8,543 bases of DNA from an uncultured Spartobacteria bacterium (GTDB lineage: Bacteria; Verrucomicrobiota; Verrucomicrobiia; Chthoniobacterales; JAATET01). Where the stretch lies: positions 1 through 8,543 of the forward strand of contig CALLUD010000003.1 of assembly GCA_938011325.1 (NCBI GenBank). The letters are read 5' to 3'. The translations under genes and the position numbers were made by a program. Positions 1 to 4,383 of the stretch are shown here, one piece after another. The first letter of the stretch is position 1. Every line of letters starts with the position of its first letter. The notes beneath the pieces were generated by a model that was given only the letters and a program-made list of their open reading frames with translations, did not search any database and was not told the DNA's origin.

Positions 1-56
1 CTCTCGCCGGTGTTGCCACGCGCGCTCCCGAGCGTCGTGCCCTTCCGGGCAGGCTG

Positions 57-153
57 CCCCGCGCCATCCCAGGCGCCGGTGCTCAGCATTTCAGCATTTC
101 ATCATTTCATCATTTCCCCATCTCCCTCGTCCCTCGACCCTCGCCTCTCGACG
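57..153 (-). repeat. Inverted copy of intergenic repeat module A with 8-mer and heptamer tracts
   Basis: Read on the minus strand, about 57-95 matches the start of the module found at 3131-3316 and 8381-8542: the GCTGAAATGCTGAGCACCGG run followed by a short GCGCC/GGCGC hairpin. It is more diverged than those two copies. Next to it is a tract of four 8-bp units, CAGCATTT twice then CATCATTT twice (about 86-117). A heptamer tract of CCTCGAC/CCTCGTC type then runs up to the regulator stop codon. Positions 1-56 hold no gene; the only structure there is TGCCC-GGGCA-TGCCC at 38-59, which can pair in two alternative ways. Confidence 0.75.
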
Positions 154-789
154 CTAGAACCCTCTCCGGATGGCGACGATGGTGGCTTCGGAGCGGCTGG
201 AGACGCCCAGTTTGCGGTAGATGCGGCGGAGGTGGATCTTCACCGTGTTTTCCGTCACGCCGAGGGCCTGGGCGATTTGTTTGTTCGACGCGGCGGCGGC
301 GAGCAGGCGCAGGACTTCCATTTCCTTCGGCGAAAGGTCCTTCATGGAAAGCCGGTCCTTCAACGCGGGGGGCATCGTTTCCAGAAGCACGTTCTCCCCC
401 TGCATGACCCGGCGAAGCGTCGAGACGACGGTGCTGGCGTCGTCGGTCTTCAGCAGGTAGGCACGCGCGTGCAGCCGCGCTGCGGCTAGGATGTCATCGT
501 CGGTGGAAAACGCGCTGAGCACGACGGTGTAGGTGCGCCAGCGGTCGGCGAGCGCGGCCTTGAGCACCTCGCGCCCGTCCCCTTCGCCCAGTCGAAGGTC
601 CATCAATGCGAGGGCGGGCCGCAGCTCGCGCAGGGCGGCGATGGCCTCGGGCGCGGAGGTCGCGCGGCCAACGACCCGAAAATCAGGCTGCGCATCCAGC
701 ACGCCGGCCACGCCGTCGAGGACGAATGGATGATCATCCACGAGCAGGACGCTGGTGACGATTGGCTCCGCCGAAGTTCGAAGAGTCAT
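154..789 (-). CDS. NarL/FixJ-type response regulator (REC + LuxR HTH)
   Basis: This is a 211-residue DNA-binding response regulator, the expected partner of the kinase at 1165-2955. The receiver domain covers about residues 12-130. It has the acidic pair D18/D19, the phosphoacceptor D64 in the ALMDLRLG segment, S92 at the Ser/Thr switch position and the conserved K114. A LuxR-type helix-turn-helix covers about 152-209 (LSPKEMEVLRLLA, then SNKQIAQALGVTENTVKIHL), so it should act as a phosphorylation-controlled transcription factor on unknown targets. I chose the ATG at 787-789 because GAGAGGGG lies about 8 nt upstream and the REC fold begins just after. The reading frame continues open to 1017, but that extension only translates the heptamer array as STLDPRP repeats and is rejected. 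Heptamer repeats begin directly after the TAG stop. The family call is secure; the regulon is unknown. Confidence 0.95.
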   Translation of the reverse strand: MTLRTSAEPIVTSVLLVDDHPFVLDGVAGVLDAQPDFRVVGRATSAPEAIAALRELRPALALMDLRLGEGDGREVLKAALADRWRTYTVVLSAFSTDDDILAAARLHARAYLLKTDDASTVVSTLRRVMQGENVLLETMPPALKDRLSMKDLSPKEMEVLRLLAAAASNKQIAQALGVTENTVKIHLRRIYRKLGVSSRSEATIVAIRRGF

Positions 790-851
790 GTCGGCAACCC
801 CTCTCGTCGAGCTTTGCCAATGCGGCAATAGGAAAGACGGGTGTCTTCGGG

Positions 852-935
852 GACGAGGGACGAGGGACGAGGGACGAGGGTCGAGGGTCGAGGGTCGAGG
901 GTCGAGGGTCGAGGGTCGAGGGTCGAGGGTCGAGA
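852..935 (+). repeat. Heptanucleotide tandem array (4 GACGAGG + 7 GTCGAGG + 1 degenerate)
   Basis: Four uninterrupted GACGAGG units (852-879) are followed by seven identical GTCGAGG units (880-928) and a last unit, GTCGAGA (929-935). Variant units are grouped in blocks rather than mixed, as expected from recent unit-by-unit expansion. It is 62 bp upstream of the regulator start codon and lies in its probable leader. Because 7 is not a multiple of 3, every frame stays open and gives heptapeptide repeats such as STLDPRP, so spurious ORFs arise here. Confidence 0.97.
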
Positions 936-1070
936 GCAGCGCGCCTGCAACTCGCAACCCGCAACCGCGCAAAGCGCGTTCCCGCAACCTGCAACCTGCA
1001 ACGAGCAGCCCATGCACCGAAACACCGGCCTCCGTCGTCCGGCTTCTGTTTCCCTCCTGCGCCTTCCCCG

Positions 1071-1089
1071 CGTTCCGCAGAGCGGAACG
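1071..1089. repeat. Perfect 8-bp-stem palindrome inside element B1
   Basis: CGTTCCGC, loop AGA, GCGGAACG forms a perfect 8-bp stem with a 3-nt loop. The identical palindrome is found in B2 at 3429-3447, so it is a conserved part of the repeat. On the kinase transcript it lies about 76 nt after the stop codon. No T-run follows on either strand, so it is not a classical intrinsic terminator, but it could stabilise the 3' end of the mRNA or serve as a protein-binding site. Confidence 0.8.
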
Positions 1090-1164
1090 GCTACAGGTCG
1101 CGGCCCAGAGGTCCTCGTCCCTCGTCCTCGCTCCCCTCTTGCGCTTCTTTGCGGCAACCAGAGC

Positions 1165-2955
1165 CTACCGAACCCCTGGAACCGTGGCCTCCACGCGGAC
1201 GCGGCCGCGCACTTCGCGGATCGAGAAGGTGCCGCGAATGGCGGCGGCGCGCTCGCGCATGTTTGCCAGACCATGGCCGGGCCGGGTCGAGGAAGCGGCG
1301 AGACGGCCCGGGCTTTCCACGACGAGTCGCAGGCGGTTGCGAACGCGCGAGAGTGTCATGCGAATGGTGCCCGGGCGCGAGTGGGTCAGCGCGTTTTGAA
1401 GGGCCTCGGAGGCGATTGCGTAGAGGTGAACTTCCGCCTTTGAATCAATCTCGAGTCCGTCGGAATGGTCCTCGTAACGAACGGTCCAGCCGCGCCGGGG
1501 CGTGGCGGCCTCGGCGAGTTCGCGCAGGGCGTCGGCGAGGGGGCGTTCGTCGAGGAGCGCGGGCCGCAGAAGAAGGAGGGTGCGGCGGAGGTCGCGCATG
1601 CTGCGGCTGGCCTGTTCGCGGATGTTCTCGAGCCGGTGCACGACGACCGCGGGAAGATCGGGGGTCGCGGCGCGGACGGCTTCGACCTGCAGGGAAATGC
1701 CGCTGAAGGATTGCGCGAGAAGATCGTGGAGGTCGCGGGCAATGCGTGTGCGTTCACCGGCGATGGAGGCGCTTCGTTCGGAGGCCGAGAGGGCGTCGAG
1801 CTGCAACGCGAGCGCCGCCTGCATGGCGAGTGCGCGCACGGCAACCGCCCGCCGCATGCCAGGGTCCCCTTTTTCCTCGCTCGCGACGAGCATGAGGCCG
1901 AGGCATTCCTCGCCGAGACGGAGTGGCACCATGTGAAGGACATCGTCGCGGGCGGGACGGCGGCCGAGCAACGTCCCTCGCAGCGAGTCGTCCGCCGGTT
2001 TGTCGAGCACGCGACTTCGCGCATCGGGCGTGCGGGTCCATTCGTGAAAGATTCGGCGGGCGCGGCCTTGCAGGGCATCCGCAAGCTCCTCCTGCTGCCG
2101 CTCCGAAATACGCAGCGTGCGGTTGCGCGAATGCCGCCACAACGGACGCGCCTCCTCGCTGTCCGGATCCCATGTCCAAAGGATGGCGGTTTTCCCGTGC
2201 AGGAGTTTCACGGCATTGGTGAATGCGCTGCGGACGATTTCCTCGGCGGTGCGCGGGCCGGCGCCGCTGAGCTGGAGGAGGGAATTGATCTCCTGGGCAT
2301 CGCGCTCCCGCTCGCGGGCGCGGCGTTCGCGTTCCTCGGCATCCTTCCGCGCGCGCTCGGCCTCGCTCAACATCGCGAGGTGAATGGCAATGGTGGCCTG
2401 CTGCGAGGCGGCCTCGATGAAGGCAACGGTGTCGCGACCAAGGCGACTGCGCTTCTCCCGTGCGAGATAAACCACCCACCCGAGCAGACGATCGTCAAAC
2501 AGCAGGGGGACCACCACGGCGACCCCCACGCCCATGCGCTTGTAAAAGCGCCGGATGACCGACGGCACGCGCGGCTCCTCGGCGTCAATGACAAGGGTGG
2601 CTCGATGATCGAGCAGAAGCTCCTCGTAGAGTCTCGACAGATCCCGCATCGCCTTGCGATGCCGCTCCACGAAACGCTCCACGGCTTCCCGCGTGGAAAC
2701 GTCGCACCATGAGATGGACGTGCGCCGCATCACGTCGACCTCCCGCAGACGGCGCCAGAGCGTGCACCACAGTCCTCCGCACTCGCGGGTGATCGTCTCG
2801 AGCAGCGCCGACACGAAATCCGGCAGCGCGTGCTCGCGCACGAGGAGGGAGCGGATCTTCGTGAGCGCCGCGGCCTGTTTGCGAACAATCCGTTCGGCCG
2901 TCATGCGCCGACGCACTTCGCGCCGCAACGCCGCCTCCGTGCGCTCGTCGGTCAT
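1165..2955 (-). CDS. Cytoplasmic double-GAF sensor histidine kinase (HisKA_3 / NarX-LiaS-DesK class)
   Basis: A 596-residue kinase with no membrane segment or signal peptide, so a soluble sensor. The order is: basic N-terminal helix (1-45); GAF-like domain (about 45-195); charged coiled coil (195-230); second GAF-like domain (about 235-390); HisKA_3 dimerisation domain with ERTRIARDLHDLLAQS, phosphoacceptor H410; and HATPase domain (about 505-596). The N box is seen as ASEALQNALTHS (N521) and the G2 box as GHGLANMRERA (560-570). The G1 box is unusual: the DxGxG motif reads S548-P-G550-R-L552, lacking the adenine-binding Asp and the second Gly. It precedes its presumed partner regulator on the same strand, but a 375-bp repeat-filled gap separates them. 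The ATG at 2953-2955 starts the longest frame. No clear Shine-Dalgarno is visible because heptamer repeats begin within 20 bases upstream; M18 is the alternative start. The signal is unknown. Confidence 0.93.
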   Translation of the reverse strand: MTDERTEAALRREVRRRMTAERIVRKQAAALTKIRSLLVREHALPDFVSALLETITRECGGLWCTLWRRLREVDVMRRTSISWCDVSTREAVERFVERHRKAMRDLSRLYEELLLDHRATLVIDAEEPRVPSVIRRFYKRMGVGVAVVVPLLFDDRLLGWVVYLAREKRSRLGRDTVAFIEAASQQATIAIHLAMLSEAERARKDAEERERRARERERDAQEINSLLQLSGAGPRTAEEIVRSAFTNAVKLLHGKTAILWTWDPDSEEARPLWRHSRNRTLRISERQQEELADALQGRARRIFHEWTRTPDARSRVLDKPADDSLRGTLLGRRPARDDVLHMVPLRLGEECLGLMLVASEEKGDPGMRRAVAVRALAMQAALALQLDALSASERSASIAGERTRIARDLHDLLAQSFSGISLQVEAVRAATPDLPAVVVHRLENIREQASRSMRDLRRTLLLLRPALLDERPLADALRELAEAATPRRGWTVRYEDHSDGLEIDSKAEVHLYAIASEALQNALTHSRPGTIRMTLSRVRNRLRLVVESPGRLAASSTRPGHGLANMRERAAAIRGTFSIREVRGRVRVEATVPGVR

Positions 2956-2970
2956 AAGGGGGAGTCGGGG

Positions 2971-2992
2971 GACGAGCGTCGAGCGTCGAGGG
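2971..2992. repeat. Heptamer repeats adjoining the kinase start codon
   Basis: GACGAGC-GTCGAGC-GTCGAGG runs directly upstream of the kinase start. In the sense of the kinase mRNA it reads as a C-rich CCUCGAC/GCUCGAC tract within about 40 nt of the ATG, occupying the place where a ribosome-binding site and leader would be expected. Confidence 0.8.
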
Positions 2993-3001
2993 CGGATTGA
3001 G

Positions 3002-3021
3002 GTCGCGGTCTGGTCCGCGAC
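3002..3021. promoter_or_regulatory. 7-bp inverted repeat upstream of kinase (possible operator)
   Basis: GTCGCGG, loop TCTGGT, CCGCGAC is a perfect 7-bp dyad centred about 57 bp upstream of the kinase ATG. It lies between the start-proximal heptamers and the larger repeat block, in sequence that does not belong to any repeat family I recognise. It could be a regulator binding site or a leader hairpin. No convincing -35/-10 pair is seen. The call rests on symmetry and position only. Confidence 0.3.
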
Positions 3022-3130
3022 GGGGAATTGAACGGGTTCACGGAAGTCACGCGACGCTGATTAGAAAACCTCCCTGCAAGGCGAGTCGAGAAAACGCGCT
3101 CGGGAGGGGGGAGGGGGAAATGGGGAAAAG

Positions 3131-3316
3131 CTGAAATGCTGAGCACCGGCGCCAGGGATGGCGCGCGGCAAATGCTCACGAGCGTCGAGGGACGAGGGGC
3201 GAGGGAAATAGGGAAATCCTGAAAGCCGGAAAGCCGGAAAGCCGGAAAGCCGGAAACGCCCGACAATCTGCAACAACGTGCGTCGAGGGGCGAGGGTCGA
3301 GCGTCGAGAGCAGCGC
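3131..3316 (+). repeat. Intergenic repeat module A, copy 2 (186 bp)
   Basis: It aligns end to end with 8381-8542. There are five differences in the first 90 bp and two between 3261 and 3270; otherwise the copies are identical, except that this copy has three extra 8-bp units. The order is: CTGAAATGCTGAGCACCGG; hairpin GCGCCA-GGGA-TGGCGC; heptamers; GAAAGCCG tract; a CTGCAACAACGTGCGTCGAG segment; and further heptamers that run into element B2. A related piece is inverted at 57-153. It lies upstream of the kinase, which is transcribed away from it. Confidence 0.93.
3221..3252 (+). repeat. Octanucleotide tandem repeat GAAAGCCG x4
   Basis: Four perfect 8-bp units are followed by a degenerate GAAACGCC. 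The paralogous module at 8471-8478 has a single unit and the same degenerate follower. The whole 24-bp length difference between the two modules is explained by three units, which points to slippage or unit expansion. Confidence 0.97.
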
Positions 3317-3496
3317 GCCTGCAACTCGCAACCCGCAACTTGCAACGAGCAGCGCCCCTGCACCGAAATACCGGCCTCCGACTGCTGCCTCCCCTTGTGC
3401 TTTTTGCGCCTCTTTGCGGCAACCCCCGCGTTCCGCAGAGCGGAACGGCTACAGGTCGCGGCCCAGAGGTCCTCGACCCTCGGCTCTCGACGCTCG
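3298..3496. repeat. Composite intergenic element B2 with inverted heptamer arms
   Basis: Perfect 14-bp inverted arms, CGAGCGTCGAGAGC (3298-3311) and GCTCTCGACGCTCG (3483-3496), enclose a core. The core holds a GCAACYY tract (3320-3345), CACCGAAATACCGGCCTCCG (3361-3380, one difference from B1), a TTTGCGCCTCTTTGCGGC segment (3403-3420), the 8-bp-stem palindrome (3429-3447) and the 51-bp block 3424-3474 shared exactly with B1. A second CTCTTGCGCCTCTTTGCG copy follows the right arm (3501-3521), then GCAACCR units to 3545. Its left arm is also the right end of module A, so A and B are fused here. Confidence 0.75.
3429..3447. repeat. Perfect 8-bp-stem palindrome inside element B2
   Basis: The same 19-bp palindrome as at 1071-1089 (CGTTCCGC-AGA-GCGGAACG) sits in the identical 51-bp context. 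Conservation of both stem halves and the loop in two separated copies argues that it is an intrinsic part of the element. Confidence 0.8.
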
Positions 3497-3610
3497 CTCC
3501 CCTCTTGCGCCTCTTTGCGACAACCGGCAGCTCGCAACCAGCAACTACATCTCGCCGATTTCCGTCTTTCGGTCCATGTCTTGCGAAGCGCCATCCTGCG
3601 TAGGAGATTG

Positions 3611-3637
3611 CGAGTTTGATCCGACGAAGCAAACTCG
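3611..3637. promoter_or_regulatory. 8-bp inverted repeat just upstream of the nucleotidyltransferase cassette
   Basis: CGAGTTTG, an 11-nt spacer, and CAAACTCG form a perfect dyad ending 13 bp before the GTG start of the small gene. It lies in low-G+C, non-repeat sequence (about 3546-3650) that appears to be the cassette's own upstream region. The spacing and position would suit an autoregulatory operator or a leader hairpin that occludes the AGGA ribosome-binding site. I could not place a convincing promoter around it. Confidence 0.45.
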
Positions 3638-3650
3638 TTAGGATGAGCGC

Positions 3651-3815
3651 GTGGATCGCGTGGTAACGAAAGCCAGAAGTGCCCGGGAGGCGGATCAGGC
3701 GGACATTCGTTATTATCACTCGCTGACCGCTAAGGAGCGTATTGCCATTGCGCGGAGGCTTCAGACACGTGTGTTCGGAAAAGCCAAAGATGTCCGGGAA
3801 TGTCGGAGCAACTAG
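3651..3815 (+). CDS. Small protein paired with nucleotidyltransferase (54 aa, GTG start)
   Basis: A 54-residue ORF starting at GTG (3651-3653), with AGGA about 8 nt upstream, and ending at TAG (3813-3815). A central helix-rich motif reads ADIRYYHSLTAKERIAIARRL, and the C-terminus is basic and contains one Cys. The last 16 bases overlap the start of the nucleotidyltransferase gene in another frame, so the two are probably translationally coupled. From memory, short proteins with a Y-x3-L-[ST]-x2-ER-[IL] pattern often precede nucleotidyltransferases of this type; I could not confirm that here. It may be the antitoxin-like or accessory partner. Its codon use and base composition match the downstream gene rather than the flanking GC-rich genes. 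No ATG start fits the frame. Function is unknown; that it is a real gene is likely. Confidence 0.72.
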   Translation: MDRVVTKARSAREADQADIRYYHSLTAKERIAIARRLQTRVFGKAKDVRECRSN

Positions 3816-4267
3816 AGTGGGGCTCCTTTTCTCCCGATGTCTGCGAGTTCCTGAAACTTCTTGATGTGCACCGTGTCGATTATCTGATCGTCGGTGGAGA
3901 GGCAGTGATTTTCCACGGCTATCCGCGACTCACCGGAGACGTGGATTTTTTCTACGGCCTTGATCCGGAGAACGGGAGAAAACTCTTCGAGGCGCTAAAA
4001 GAGTTTTGGGGAGACTCGATACCCGGCGTCGCGAGGGTTGAGGATCTACTGGACCCCGGAGTGGTTATTCAATTCGGACGGCCTCCATACCGGATCGACC
4101 TTCTGAATACGATTGACGGAGTTACGTTTTCCGAGGCTTGGAACGGGCGGCGAACCGTGAGCATGGATGAGATTCCGGTGCATTACATCGGGTTGAAGGA
4201 GCTGCGTCGGAACAAGGAAGCAAGCGGCCGGCACAAGGATCTGGATGATCTGGAGCATCTGCCGTAA
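3800..4267 (+). CDS. Minimal nucleotidyltransferase-fold protein (AbiEii/DUF6036-like)
   Basis: A 155-residue protein of the DNA polymerase beta-type nucleotidyltransferase superfamily. The signature is visible: an hGG motif (V31-G32-G33) followed by AVIFHGYPRLTGDVDFF with metal ligands D47 and D49, then a likely third carboxylate D100 in YRIDLL. The C-terminal LKELRRNKEASGRHKDLDDLEHL segment is typical of the AbiEii/DUF6036-like branch, where a Lys/Arg-rich helix ends in KDLxDLE. The family would transfer a nucleotide to a protein or RNA target; many members belong to toxin-antitoxin or abortive-infection modules, others are uncharacterised. The ATG at 3800 is the only start covering the domain and overlaps the upstream small gene by 16 nt. 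The region is visibly poorer in G+C than its neighbours, which suggests transfer. The fold is confident; the biological role and target are not. Confidence 0.88.
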   Translation: MSEQLEWGSFSPDVCEFLKLLDVHRVDYLIVGGEAVIFHGYPRLTGDVDFFYGLDPENGRKLFEALKEFWGDSIPGVARVEDLLDPGVVIQFGRPPYRIDLLNTIDGVTFSEAWNGRRTVSMDEIPVHYIGLKELRRNKEASGRHKDLDDLEHLP

Positions 4268-4302
4268 GTCGGCGCCACTGGACTTTCAGACGTTTGGACT
4301 TT

Positions 4303-4336
4303 CGACCTGCGACCGGTCGCTGCCAGTAGCAGGTCG
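4303..4336. terminator. Hairpin in the convergent gap (possible bidirectional 3' end)
   Basis: CGACCTGC (4303-4310) and GCAGGTCG (4329-4336) form a perfect 8-bp stem over an 18-nt loop. The overlapping GCGACCGGTCGC (4309-4320) is a perfect 12-bp palindrome that competes with it. It sits between two convergent genes, where a shared 3'-end structure is expected. There is no T-run on either side, so a classical intrinsic terminator is not supported. It may simply be a member of the GCRACCY repeat family. Confidence 0.35.
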
Positions 4337-4347
4337 CAAGTGGCCGC

Positions 4348-4373
4348 CCTCGACCCTCGACTCTCGACGCTCG
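4348..4373 (-). repeat. Heptamer tract just after the helical-repeat protein gene
   Basis: On the plus strand it reads CCTCGAC-CCTCGAC-TCTCGAC-GCTCG. On the transcript of the minus-strand gene ending at 4384 it begins about 10 nt after the stop and reads as GUCGAGG-type units. This is the same position and strand sense as the tract after the regulator gene. Confidence 0.85.
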
Positions 4374-4383
4374 TCCCTTCCCG

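Larger units (their letters stand above)
851..1127. repeat. Composite intergenic element B1 with inverted heptamer arms
   Basis: The perfect 15-bp arms GGACGAGGGACGAGG (851-865) and CCTCGTCCCTCGTCC (1113-1127) bracket a core. Within the core, in order, are a heptamer array, a GCAACYY tract (about 945-1003) that includes a GCGC-AAA-GCGC mini-hairpin, the segment CACCGAAACACCGGCCTCCG (1015-1034) and an 8-bp-stem hairpin (1071-1089). Bases 1066-1116 are identical over 51 bp to 3424-3474 in copy B2. A CTCTTGCGCYTCTTTGCG segment lies just outside the right arm (1135-1155). The element fills most of the 375-bp gap between kinase and regulator. The structure resembles a small non-autonomous inverted-repeat element, but I see no transposase and no clear target duplication. 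Confidence 0.75.

Noticed and set aside
852..935. CRISPR array
   Set aside because: Units are 7 bp and contiguous with no spacers; the other repeats are also short tandem or dispersed units.
790..1017. Open 76-residue N-terminal extension of the response regulator
   Set aside because: It only translates the heptamer array (STLDPRP repeats), lies outside the REC fold, and a well-placed GAGAGGGG supports the start at 789.
1465..2712. Long plus-strand ORF (415 codons) antisense to the kinase
   Set aside because: It is the complement of a gene with clear kinase motifs; its translation shows no domain and reflects low stop frequency in GC-rich DNA.
3546..3650. Sigma-70 promoter for the cassette
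   Set aside because: TTGCGA hexamers exist at 3581 and 3608, but neither has an acceptable -10 at 16-18 bp.
2952..3719. Minus-strand ORFs spanning the repeat block (255 and 177 codons)
   Set aside because: They consist of translated repeats (for example SGFPAFRLSGF, RPSTLDARC) and cross unrelated repeat modules.
4268..4383. Intrinsic terminator with T-run for the nucleotidyltransferase
   Set aside because: Stems are present but no run of T follows on either strand, so only a low-confidence hairpin is reported.
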